A DNA stretch of 34,089 nt from Tannerellaceae bacterium (GTDB taxonomy: Bacteria > Bacteroidota > Bacteroidia > Bacteroidales > Tannerellaceae), in contig JAISDJ010000323.1 of the NCBI GenBank assembly GCA_031264865.1, forward strand, positions 1 through 34,089, given 5' to 3'. Of the stretch, positions 16,718 to 24,134 are shown piece by piece. Each line of letters opens with the position of its first letter. Within the stretch, counting starts at the first letter, position 1. Position numbers and translations under genes: made by a program. Under the pieces are notes generated by a model. That model had not been told where the DNA came from and did no database searches. It saw only the letters and a program-made list of their open reading frames with translations.

Positions 16718-17122
16718 ATGAATACAGAGTCAATTTCTTCGGAAAAGAAAGAACATCAAGGAAAAAAGGTAAAACGTATACGAGAATTATTAGGTGTGAA
16801 ACAGGAAGACCTTGCCGAAAGGCTTAATACAAACCAACAATCTATATCGAGGCTTGAATCCAAGGAAGAAATAGATGACGATACTTTACTAAGCATCTCT
16901 AAAGCATTGAAAATACCGGTAGAAGCCATTAAAAATTTCTCCGAGGATATCGCCATAAATATGGTTGCAAATACGTTTCAAGATGAAGCTATAGGATATG
17001 CCAATCATTATAAGTGCACATTCAATCCTTTAGATAAAGTGGTAGAGTTGTACGAACGTATAATCATAGAAAAGGAAGAAAAGATTAAAACGTTGGAAGA
17101 AAAATTAAAGAACAGAGATTAA
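16718..17122 (+). CDS. small XRE-family DNA-binding protein
   Basis: 134 residues. Residues about 16-70 are a Cro/C1-type helix-turn-helix: KVKRIRELLGVKQEDLAERL, then NTNQQSISRLES (turn and recognition helix), then a closing helix DDTLLSISKALKIPVEAI. A conserved middle (NTFQDEAIGYANHYKCTFNPLDKVVELYERI) follows, then a short charged coiled coil (EKEEKIKTLEEKLKNRD) that should drive dimerisation. No ligand or catalytic domain is present. This short architecture is common in Bacteroidales and its regulons are generally unknown. The next gene (DUF362) starts 75 nt downstream on the same strand, so co-transcription with the iron-sulfur pair is possible but not shown. Confidence 0.85.
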   Translation: MNTESISSEKKEHQGKKVKRIRELLGVKQEDLAERLNTNQQSISRLESKEEIDDDTLLSISKALKIPVEAIKNFSEDIAINMVANTFQDEAIGYANHYKCTFNPLDKVVELYERIIIEKEEKIKTLEEKLKNRD

Positions 17123-17197
17123 ACCTTTACTGTTAAACAAAGTCAAAGTGTCTGCATATGCTGAATGGATCATCTTAACTTTATAATAAATACAAAC

Positions 17198-18130
17198 ATG
17201 AAACGTCGTGATTTCTTAAAGACCAGTGTAGTGGCGGGCGCTGCCTTATCACTAAATTTTGATGGATTGCAAGCGGCTTTATCTTCCAATACAATGGCGG
17301 TAGAAGCAGCTCCCGAATTAGTAGCAGTTATGGGAGGAGAGCCGGAAGCAATGCTTAGCAAGGCATTGGAAACGCTTGGAGGTATAGGTTCCTATGTTAA
17401 AAAAGGACAAAAAGTTGTTGTAAAGCCTAATATTGGTTGGGATCGTACACCTGATTTGGCAGGTAATACGAATCCTGAATTAATCAAAGCATTAGTGAAA
17501 GGATGCCTGGATGCCGGCGCTTCGAAAGTAACGGTTTTCGACAATACTTGTGATAACTGGCAAAAATGTTATCAATCCAGTGGTATAGCCGATGCTGTAA
17601 AGGCAGCAGGTGGATTAATTGTGCCGGGTAACGACGAAAAATATTATAAAGAAGTATCCCCTCCGAAAGGGGTAAAACTGAAAAGCGTTAAGATACATGA
17701 AGCGCTTTTAGAAGCAGACGTATGGTTTAATGTGCCTATTTTAAAAAATCATGGCGGCGCCAAGCTTTCGTGTGCTATGAAAAATTATATGGGGATCGTT
17801 TGGGATCGTCGTTTCTTCCACAGTAATAATTTACAGCAATGTATAGCAGATATATGTACCTGGGATAAAAAACCGGCATTGAATATTGTTGATGCTTATC
17901 GTATGATGCATCAAAATGGCCCGCAAGGTAAAAGTGCTGCCGATGTCGCTGCAATTAAGTCGCTTATTGCTTCAACCAATATTGTAGCAATTGACACAGC
18001 CGCCCTTGGATTATTTAATCAGGTTAAGAAATTAGATATTAATGCTGTTGGCCATATCGGATTGGGAGAACGTTTGAACTTGGGAACAACCGATTTGGAT
18101 AAGGTTAATATCAAACGTATCAGAATATAA
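17198..18130 (+). CDS. DUF362 protein with Tat signal
   Basis: 311 residues from MKRRDFLKTSVVAGAALSLN, a textbook twin-arginine signal (RRDFLK then an apolar stretch, possible cleavage after LQA); an upstream Met at 17165 would only bury it. The rest is a DUF362 domain: KVVVKPNIGWDR, NPELIKALVKGCLDAGASKVTVFDNT, ADVWFNVPILKNHGGAKLSCAMKNYMG and a closing DLDKVNIKRI. DUF362 proteins are often fused or adjacent to 4Fe-4S domains; their chemistry is not established. The Tat signal suggests export in a folded state, which usually means a cofactor. Its stop is 3 nt before the ATG of the iron-sulfur fusion gene, so the two are one transcription unit and very likely one system. Confidence 0.87.
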   Translation: MKRRDFLKTSVVAGAALSLNFDGLQAALSSNTMAVEAAPELVAVMGGEPEAMLSKALETLGGIGSYVKKGQKVVVKPNIGWDRTPDLAGNTNPELIKALVKGCLDAGASKVTVFDNTCDNWQKCYQSSGIADAVKAAGGLIVPGNDEKYYKEVSPPKGVKLKSVKIHEALLEADVWFNVPILKNHGGAKLSCAMKNYMGIVWDRRFFHSNNLQQCIADICTWDKKPALNIVDAYRMMHQNGPQGKSAADVAAIKSLIASTNIVAIDTAALGLFNQVKKLDINAVGHIGLGERLNLGTTDLDKVNIKRIRI

Positions 18131-18133
18131 CCA

Positions 18134-19726
18134 ATGAAAAAACAGACGAATTATTTGAAAGGATTGCGAGTGTTGCTGGCAATCCTCTTTTTCATTCCTA
18201 TATTATTATTTTTCATTGATTTCGATAGTAAGCTTCCTAATAGCCTTCATGCCTTGTTACACTTACAAATTATACCGGCTATTCTTGGGCTTTCTTTTGG
18301 AATTCTTGCATTTCAGCTTATACTAGTTTTGTTATTCGGACGCATTTATTGCTCAACAATATGTCCTGTGGGTGTTTTTCAAGATATAATTAACCGATTA
18401 TTTTGTATTGGAAAAAAGAAAAAAAAAGGAAGTATGCGGTTTAAATATAGTAAACCGTTAAATCTCTTCCGTTATTTATTAGTAGGCGTTACGTTGGCAT
18501 TTGCAATCTTTGGTTTTACAGAATTACTCGTTTGGCTCGATCCGTATAGCAACTTTGGCCGTATAGCAACTAATTTATTTCGTCCGGTAATAGTATGGGG
18601 AAATAATATGATAGCAGCCATACTGATGGGTATGGATAATTATACATTGCACCATGTTACATTAAAAACAATAACCGTTTCGGGCTTGATTGCCGGTGGA
18701 CTGGCGCTTCTTACTTTTGTTGTTATGACCGTTTTCAGGGGACGTTTTTTCTGTAATACCTTATGTCCGGCAGGAGCTATTTTAAGTTTTATCTCTAAGT
18801 ATTCATTTTTCCGTATATCATTTAATAAATTGGTATGTAATTCTTGTGGTAGTTGTGAACGCACTTGTAAAGCAGAAGCAATAGACAGCAAGAACATGAC
18901 GGTAGATACATCTCGTTGTGTGGATTGTTTTAACTGTACTTCTTCTTGTACTAAGGGAAGTTTGCAATATCGTTTTAATCCTGTTTTCAAAAAAGAAAAA
19001 ACAGAAAAAAATCCTCTTTCAGCTCCCTCTTCCAACCTTTCCCATGAGGTAAATAGCCGTCGCGTGTTTTTAGCAACGGGTGTAACGGTTGCCGCAACTC
19101 TACCGGTTGCATTGACATTGGCAAAAAAAACACAAACGGAAACAAAAGTAATGGGCGAAACCGACGAAGAATGGGGGCCTGTAACACCTCCGGGTTCAAT
19201 CGGTTTGGAAAGATTTAAAGATAAATGTACGGGTTGTCATATCTGTGTGGTAAAATGTCCGACTCAGGTTTTGAGACCAGCCGGTTTAGAGTATGGATTA
19301 GGCTATATGCTCCGTCCCTATGTATCCTATAAAAGTAGCTATTGTAATTACGAATGTACAGTTTGTTCGGATGTATGTCCGAACCATGCAATACTACCAT
19401 TAACCGTAGAACAAAAGAAAACAACCCAGGTAGGTATTGCAACATTTGTTATAGACCGCTGTATTGTGTATACGGAAAGTACAGATTGCGGGGCTTGCTC
19501 GGAACATTGTCCTACACAAGCTGTACATATGATACCTTATGAAGGAACATTAACAATTCCTAAGGTAGAACCCGAATTGTGTATCGGATGCGGGGGGTGT
19601 GAATCTATCTGCCCGGTAAATCCGCGTCGTGCGATTCTTATTAAATCAAATGCAGAGCATAAGTTTGTAGAACTACCGATGGAAGAAGAAGTAAAAGACA
19701 TCGTTATAGATGATTTCGGCTTCTAA
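18134..19726 (+). CDS. NapH-NapG-like polyferredoxin fusion, membrane bound
   Basis: 530 residues joining two proteins that are normally separate. The first half resembles NapH. Helices lie near 10-30, 45-68, 115-137 and 180-201, with two CxxxCP motifs (Cys73/Cys77 and Cys207/Cys211). A two-cluster ferredoxin follows (Cys235, 238, 241, 245 and Cys262, 265, 268, 272). At 308-331 an internal twin-arginine-like motif (NSRRVFLAT) precedes a fifth apolar helix. The second half resembles NapG, with four cysteine quartets (365/368/371/375, 404/408/411/415, 443/452/455/459, 483/486/489/493). NapGH-type pairs pass electrons from quinol to periplasmic enzymes. No napA or napB is nearby; the only partner in sight is the Tat-signal DUF362 protein. 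Electron transfer is inferred, the acceptor unknown. The start is 3 nt after the DUF362 stop. Confidence 0.88.
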   Translation: MKKQTNYLKGLRVLLAILFFIPILLFFIDFDSKLPNSLHALLHLQIIPAILGLSFGILAFQLILVLLFGRIYCSTICPVGVFQDIINRLFCIGKKKKKGSMRFKYSKPLNLFRYLLVGVTLAFAIFGFTELLVWLDPYSNFGRIATNLFRPVIVWGNNMIAAILMGMDNYTLHHVTLKTITVSGLIAGGLALLTFVVMTVFRGRFFCNTLCPAGAILSFISKYSFFRISFNKLVCNSCGSCERTCKAEAIDSKNMTVDTSRCVDCFNCTSSCTKGSLQYRFNPVFKKEKTEKNPLSAPSSNLSHEVNSRRVFLATGVTVAATLPVALTLAKKTQTETKVMGETDEEWGPVTPPGSIGLERFKDKCTGCHICVVKCPTQVLRPAGLEYGLGYMLRPYVSYKSSYCNYECTVCSDVCPNHAILPLTVEQKKTTQVGIATFVIDRCIVYTESTDCGACSEHCPTQAVHMIPYEGTLTIPKVEPELCIGCGGCESICPVNPRRAILIKSNAEHKFVELPMEEEVKDIVIDDFGF

Positions 19727-19739
19727 AGGAAAATTTACT

Positions 19740-19747
19740 TACCTTTG
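19740..19747 (+). promoter_or_regulatory. -7 promoter box of tgt
   Basis: TACCTTTG matches TAnnTTTG exactly, 15 nt before the tgt ATG. Its last two bases belong to the 18-bp palindrome. No -33 TTG at normal spacing. Confidence 0.5.
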
Positions 19748-19763
19748 CTGCAAATTTGCAGCA
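19746..19763. promoter_or_regulatory. 18-bp perfect palindrome over the tgt start (candidate operator or RNA hairpin)
   Basis: TGCTGCAAATTTGCAGCA is a perfect 18-bp palindrome. It overlaps the 3' end of the -7 box and the A of the tgt ATG, so it covers the expected transcription start. As DNA it could be a repressor site; as RNA it folds to a 7-bp stem with an AAUU loop against the start codon. Confidence 0.55.
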
Positions 19764-20893
19764 TGAAATTCGAAGTACAATATAACGACATACAATCAAA
19801 GGCAAGGGCGGGCTTACTTGTTACCGGCCACGGAGTAATTGAGACGCCCATATTTATGCCTGTCGGAACGCAAGGAACAGTAAAGGCCGTTCACATGACG
19901 GAACTAAAAGAAGATATCAATGCTCCTATTATTCTTGGAAATACATATCATTTATATCTTCGTCCGGGAATTGAGATACTTGAAAGAGTTGGAGGATTGC
20001 ATAAATTTAATAGTTGGGATAGAGCTATTCTTACGGATAGTGGCGGTTTCCAAGTCTTTTCTCTTGCCGAAAACAGAAAGTTACACAAAGAAGGGGCCGA
20101 ATTCCGTTCTCATATCGATGGTTCAAAACATTTCTTCACTCCCGAAGGTGTAATGGATATCCAACGCTCGATTGGCGCTGATATTATAATGGCTTTTGAT
20201 GAATGTTGTCCCGGAGATGCTGATTATGCGTATGCAAAACAATCACTTGAACTAACCGAACACTGGTTCGGCCGTTGTATAAACAGGTTTAATAGTACGG
20301 AGCCAAAGTACGGATATGAACAATGTCTTTTTCCTATCGTACAAGGTTGTGTTTATCCTGATTTACGGAAACGGGCGGCAGAAAACGTTGCTGTAAAAAA
20401 TGCGGATGGTAATGCTATCGGAGGGTTGGCAGTAGGCGAACCAACCGAAAAAATGTATGAAATGATAGAATTGGTAAATGATATACTACCAAAAGATAAG
20501 CCCCGTTATTTAATGGGCGTGGGGACTCCTGTAAACCTTTTGGAGGGCATTGAAAGAGGAGTAGACATGTTTGACTGTATCATGCCTACCCGAAACGGAC
20601 GCAATGGCCAGCTATTTACCAAGTATGGAACAATGAATATGCGGAACCAAAAATGGAAAGACGACTTTTCGCCGATTGATCCAGAGGGCAATTCGTTCGT
20701 AGATACGCTATATAGTAAAGCCTATTTACATCATTTAATAAAAGTGGAAGAGATTTTGGGGTTGCAAATTGCTTCAATTCACAATTTAGCTTTCTATCTT
20801 TGGCTTGTGAAAGAAGCGCGTAAACATATTATTGAAGGCAACTTCATTATGTGGAAGAACGGAATGGTTCGCCAATTATCAAACCGGTTATAA
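19763..20893 (+). CDS. tgt: queuine/preQ1 tRNA-guanine transglycosylase
   Basis: 376 residues from MKFEVQYND; the frame extends six codons further up (19745), but that lies inside the -7 box and palindrome. The enzyme swaps the wobble guanine of GUN-anticodon tRNAs for preQ1 on the way to queuosine. Catalytic landmarks are present: TDSGGFQVFS (Asp92), AFDECCPGDADY, GGLAVGEP and the nucleophile in MFDCIMPTRNGRNG (Asp271). The zinc site is odd. Where most bacterial Tgt has CxCxxC just before the YSRAYLHHL block, this one reads GNSFVDTLYSKAYLHHL with no cysteine, although the partner His (SIHNLAFY) remains. I cannot say whether this is shared by all Bacteroidales. The permease gene starts 3 nt downstream, so the two form an operon. 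Confidence 0.95.
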   Translation: MKFEVQYNDIQSKARAGLLVTGHGVIETPIFMPVGTQGTVKAVHMTELKEDINAPIILGNTYHLYLRPGIEILERVGGLHKFNSWDRAILTDSGGFQVFSLAENRKLHKEGAEFRSHIDGSKHFFTPEGVMDIQRSIGADIIMAFDECCPGDADYAYAKQSLELTEHWFGRCINRFNSTEPKYGYEQCLFPIVQGCVYPDLRKRAAENVAVKNADGNAIGGLAVGEPTEKMYEMIELVNDILPKDKPRYLMGVGTPVNLLEGIERGVDMFDCIMPTRNGRNGQLFTKYGTMNMRNQKWKDDFSPIDPEGNSFVDTLYSKAYLHHLIKVEEILGLQIASIHNLAFYLWLVKEARKHIIEGNFIMWKNGMVRQLSNRL

Positions 20894-20896
20894 AGA

Positions 20897-21985
20897 ATGA
20901 AGAAATACGGACTAAAACGAATAGACTGGTATATAATCAAACAGTTTCTCGGAACATATATTTTCGCTATCATATTAATTATTTCCATATCGGTTGTATT
21001 TGATATTAACGAAAAGATCGATAAATTTCTTAAGCCGGAAGTGTCTTTGAAAGAGATCGTTTTCGACTATTATATGAACTTTATCCCTTATTTTGCAAAT
21101 CTGTTTAGTCCGTTGTTTACCTTTATCGCCGTAATCTTTTTTACTTCTAAACTGGCTGATAATTCAGAGATTATAGCTATGCTTGCCAGCGGGATGAGTT
21201 TCAGGCGACTGATGTTACCTTATGGGATTTCGGCAGCTATTATTGCGTTGGCAACATTTATTTTAAATGCTTTTATCATTCCTCCGGCTAATATAACGCG
21301 GATTGATTTTCAGAATAAATATATAAGGAATAAAGCAGTAGATTATGCAAGGAATGTACAATTAGAAGTTGAGCCCGGCATCATAGCCTATTTTGACCGT
21401 TATGACGACAAGTCTCGTATGGGCTATCATTTTTCACTTGAGCATTTTGATGAAAAACAACTTATTTCACGTCTTACCGCTGCTCAGATTAAATATGATA
21501 CATTGTATCAATGGACGGTTATCGACTATATGATTCGTGACTTCGATGGTATGCGTGAACATATCAGTTTCGGCTCTCGTAAAGATACAACATTAACAAT
21601 CATTCCATCGGATTTTCTGATTTCAGTAAACGATTGTGAAACAATGACAACCCCTCAATTAGCTACTTATATAAACAGACAAAAAAAACGAGGTATCGGT
21701 AATATTCAAACGTTTGAAATAGAATATCATAAACGTTATGCTTCTATTATGGCTGCCTTTATTTTAACAAGTATAGGCGCATCATTGTCTTCCCGCAAGA
21801 TTAAAGGAGGAATGGGATTAAATATTGGTATCGGATTAGGGTTGAGTTTCTCTTATATACTCTTTACTACGATTACTTCTACCTTCGCAGTGAACGGATA
21901 TGTGAGTCCGATGATTGCTTCCTGGATCCCCAATATCCTCTATACATTTATAGCAATCTATCTATATCAAAAAGCTCCGCGTTGA
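20897..21985 (+). CDS. LptF/LptG-family lipopolysaccharide export permease (YjgP/YjgQ)
   Basis: 362 residues, standard length. It has three N-terminal helices (from WYIIKQFLGTYIFAIILIISISVV, then the YFANLFSPLFTFIAVIFF and ISAAIIALATFILNAFII stretches), a periplasmic beta-jellyroll-like middle (about 130-260), and three C-terminal helices (from YASIMAAFILTSIGASLSSR). LptF and LptG form the inner membrane part of the ABC machine that lifts LPS towards the outer membrane. The motif ASGMSFRRLMLPY is the coupling helix that contacts LptB. Only one permease is here; its partner must lie elsewhere. It is coupled to tgt (3-nt gap) and its stop is 2 nt from the convergent thioredoxin stop, with no terminator between. 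Confidence 0.92.
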   Translation: MKKYGLKRIDWYIIKQFLGTYIFAIILIISISVVFDINEKIDKFLKPEVSLKEIVFDYYMNFIPYFANLFSPLFTFIAVIFFTSKLADNSEIIAMLASGMSFRRLMLPYGISAAIIALATFILNAFIIPPANITRIDFQNKYIRNKAVDYARNVQLEVEPGIIAYFDRYDDKSRMGYHFSLEHFDEKQLISRLTAAQIKYDTLYQWTVIDYMIRDFDGMREHISFGSRKDTTLTIIPSDFLISVNDCETMTTPQLATYINRQKKRGIGNIQTFEIEYHKRYASIMAAFILTSIGASLSSRKIKGGMGLNIGIGLGLSFSYILFTTITSTFAVNGYVSPMIASWIPNILYTFIAIYLYQKAPR

Positions 21986-21987
21986 TT

Positions 21988-22347
21988 TTAAAGAAGTACT
22001 TCGTCGATTGCTTTTTTGAATTCAAACTTACTCATATTTCCTTTTGCCATTTGTGGACGTTTATTCATAGGGCAGAATAATAAGGAGGGGATATTATGAA
22101 TACCAAAATCAGCTGTTAAGTCTTCTTCGTCGTCGGTATTTACTTTATAAATATCAATTTTTTCTGCGTATTCTTCTGCTAATTCATCCAGTATGGGTGC
22201 AATCATTCTGCTTGGACCGCACCAATCAGCATAAAAATCAACAATACAAGGTTTTTCTCCTTTAAATATCCATTCGGTAGGATTATCTTCATAATTGGCG
22301 ACCTTTTTCAAAAATTCCGATTTTGTTAATTGAGTTATTTTCCCCAT
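21988..22347 (-). CDS. thioredoxin-like protein with CGPS active site
   Basis: 119 residues with a complete thioredoxin fold: CIVDFYADWCGPSRMIAPILDELAEEY, YKVNTDDEEDLTADFGIHNIPSLLF with the cis-proline Pro87, and a C-terminal helix. The normal CGPC active site is CGPS here (Cys43, Ser46; the codon is AGC on the minus strand). The attacking cysteine is kept, but the resolving one is lost, so ordinary dithiol reduction is not possible by that pair. Two other cysteines exist, Cys34 and Cys92, neither in the classic position. It could act as a monothiol trap, in glutathione- or other thiol-linked chemistry, or as a chaperone. It lies 68 nt downstream of sodB on the same strand, which suits a stress-related role. 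Confidence 0.9.
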   Translation of the reverse strand: MGKITQLTKSEFLKKVANYEDNPTEWIFKGEKPCIVDFYADWCGPSRMIAPILDELAEEYAEKIDIYKVNTDDEEDLTADFGIHNIPSLLFCPMNKRPQMAKGNMSKFEFKKAIDEVLL

Positions 22348-22362
22348 GGTTGTTTATTATAT

Positions 22363-22394
22363 GATAAACCGCCCAGATATACCGGACGGCTATC
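22363..22394 (-). terminator. hairpin between sodB and the thioredoxin gene (weak terminator or attenuator)
   Basis: CCGCCC (22369-22374) pairs with GGACGG (22384-22389, one G-T pair on the RNA), and GATA/TATC flanks (22363-22366, 22391-22394) extend it. Only three Ts follow on the minus strand, so termination is likely partial. Confidence 0.4.
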
Positions 22395-22415
22395 ATTTTA
22401 TTCGATAAAACGTTT

Positions 22416-22991
22416 TTAATATCTTTTATCTACGGCTTTCCAATCTACTATTTTCCATAATTCTTTCAAATGGTCGGCTCTGCGATTCTGATAATCCAGG
22501 TAATAAGAATGTTCCCATACATCGAATCCAAGAATCGGAGTCAAGTCTTTTGTAACAGGATTTCCTGCATTCTGTTCTTTGGTGATTGAAAGCTTTCCGT
22601 CTTTATCTTTTGCCAACCAAACCCAACCGGAACCAAACAAACCTACTCCGGCAGCTTCAAACTCTTTTTGGAAGTTTTCAAATGATCCCCATGTCGCATC
22701 AATCGCATCAGCCAATTTGCCTGAAGGCTTTCCTCCTCCCTTGGGAGAGAACTGGGTAAAATATAAATTATGATTTAACACTTGCCCGGAATTATTAAAG
22801 ATACCGCCGTCGGATTTTTTAACAATCGTTTCAAGATCTTCGTTTTCAAACTTAGTACCTATAATAAGATTATTCAGGTTGTTTACATACGTTTGAAGAT
22901 GCTTACCATGGTGAAGCTCTATCGTTTGTTTACTAATTACGGGTGCCAGTGCACTTGTCTCATAAGGCAATTTCACTAATTCAAATTTCAT
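22416..22991 (-). CDS. sodB: iron/manganese superoxide dismutase
   Basis: 191 residues from MKFELVKLPYETSAL. A GGAGAC ribosome binding site lies just upstream of this ATG (codon 22991-22989) and decides the start; the frame runs 24 codons further up, but that part is leader. It dismutates superoxide in the cytosol. Metal ligands are His27 (ELHHGKH), His74 (VLNHNLYF), Asp157 and His161 (FDVWEHSYYLDY). Gln70, four residues before His74, is the position used in Fe-type enzymes (Mn types carry Gly there), although the related Porphyromonas enzyme is known to accept either metal. The thioredoxin-like gene follows on the same strand. Confidence 0.95.
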   Translation of the reverse strand: MKFELVKLPYETSALAPVISKQTIELHHGKHLQTYVNNLNNLIIGTKFENEDLETIVKKSDGGIFNNSGQVLNHNLYFTQFSPKGGGKPSGKLADAIDATWGSFENFQKEFEAAGVGLFGSGWVWLAKDKDGKLSITKEQNAGNPVTKDLTPILGFDVWEHSYYLDYQNRRADHLKELWKIVDWKAVDKRY

Positions 22992-23216
22992 AATGTCTCC
23001 TTTTTTATTAAATTCTTGATGATTAGTAATAAGCAATAATATGCTTAGTAATATTGTTAACATAATACATGCTATTTTTTATTTGTTTGTATTGTGTAAA
23101 TTCTCTTCTATAATTCTAACATCTGTAAGTAGTGTTTTGTTCACGGATTTTGAAAAATATTTATCCTATGTTTGTTTTTTGTATGTTTTCATGTAGAATA
23201 AGTTCAAATTAGTTTC

Positions 23217-23224
23217 TATTTTTG
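23217..23224 (+). promoter_or_regulatory. -7 promoter box for pdaD
   Basis: TATTTTTG matches TAnnTTTG exactly, 45 nt before the ATG. The following TGCCCGC resembles the GCACCCGC seen just after the rpsP box. Confidence 0.45.
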
Positions 23225-23269
23225 TGCCCGCAAATCATTTATTTATTAATTAGTTAAATATATTCGTAG

Positions 23270-23812
23270 ATGACAAAGAAAGTTGGAAATTTAATTCCAA
23301 ATACCTTTTTTATAACAAAGGGAAGTGGTGAATCTGATTTGGAAAAACATGCAGGTTCCTATCATATGGCTCTTTACGATGCCGGTATCTCAGACTTTAA
23401 TATAATGACATATTCGTCTGTTATTCCGGCAACAGCACATTTAGCTACTATGGATGAGATTGATCTTCCTCCATTTGGTTCGGAATTGAAAACCATTATG
23501 GCAATGTCTCACGGATATCAGGACGAATTCGTTTCTGCCGGTGTGGTATATGCCTGGATGTATAAAGATGAAAATTTTGATGAAAAAGTAGGAGGCTTAG
23601 TTTGCGAGGTTAGCGGACGTTACCGCATTGAGGAACTGGAATCTCGTCTTATTCGTGTTATTAATGATCTTCATCAAAATACGTATGATGATTATTATCT
23701 TGGCGAATTGAACTTTATTACGGAAGGTATTACAATAGAAAAGAGATACGGTACAGCTATCGCCGCTCTTTGTTTTATAGATTTTCTTGTTCCGGAAATT
23801 GAAGAGAAATAA
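23270..23812 (+). CDS. pdaD: pyruvoyl-dependent arginine decarboxylase
   Basis: 180 residues. The family turns arginine into agmatine, feeding polyamine synthesis or consuming protons. Members are made as a proenzyme that cuts itself between two serines, the second becoming the pyruvoyl cofactor; the Ser49-Ser50 pair in FNIMTYSSVIPATAH is that site. Further matches are the N-terminal GNLIPNTFFITKGSGESD, LPPFGSELKTIMAMSHG, and the C-terminal ITIEKRYGTAIAALCFIDF. The gene has its own promoter box and is closed by a long hairpin. No agmatine-processing gene is beside it. Confidence 0.92.
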   Translation: MTKKVGNLIPNTFFITKGSGESDLEKHAGSYHMALYDAGISDFNIMTYSSVIPATAHLATMDEIDLPPFGSELKTIMAMSHGYQDEFVSAGVVYAWMYKDENFDEKVGGLVCEVSGRYRIEELESRLIRVINDLHQNTYDDYYLGELNFITEGITIEKRYGTAIAALCFIDFLVPEIEEK

Positions 23813-23822
23813 GATAATACAT

Positions 23823-23875
23823 CTTGGGAAACTATTATAATGGTTTTACAAAACCATTATAATAGTTTTCTCAAG
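23823..23875. terminator. long perfect hairpin after pdaD (probable terminator)
   Basis: A 19-bp perfect stem (23829-23847 / 23850-23868) is extended by an imperfect base and outer CTTG/CAAG pairs. It is AT-rich and lacks a clear T-run beyond the stem, though the 3' arm ends TTTTC. The rest of the gap to 24134 shows nothing but AT-rich sequence and the next promoter. Confidence 0.6.
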
Positions 23876-24096
23876 ACTTTATAATATTTTTTGTTCCGGA
23901 AGAGATATGTTACTATACGTCTGTCCGGCATGTTGTGAGGTATCTTCATCCGTTGAAAATGATCGTTTTGATTTTGTTTCATAATTATTTTTCTTTTTTA
24001 GTTTTATTTCCTTTTCCTTTAGTCGGGTTAATTTCGAATTATCTCGGATTTTTTTAATTTGAGTTCGATCAGCAGGTAAATAATAATGAGTTTTTT

Positions 24097-24127
24097 TTGT
24101 TTCCTATGAGATGATTTATTTTCTTTG
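24097..24127 (+). promoter_or_regulatory. promoter of the thioesterase gene
   Basis: TTG at 24097-24099 (end of a T-run), a 20-nt spacer, then TTTCTTTG (24120-24127), one mismatch from TAnnTTTG. It ends 7 nt before the ATG, implying a nearly leaderless message. Confidence 0.45.
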
Positions 24128-24134
24128 CATCATT

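Noticed and set aside
18640..19035. 131-codon open frame on the minus strand inside the iron-sulfur fusion gene
   Set aside because: It is antisense to a region with clear Cys quartets, low in complexity and without a promoter or a recognisable domain. It is a shadow frame.
22992..23063. N-terminal extension of superoxide dismutase with an apolar, signal-like stretch
   Set aside because: A GGAGAC ribosome binding site lies just before the internal ATG at 22991, and the family starts there. The upstream frame is leader.
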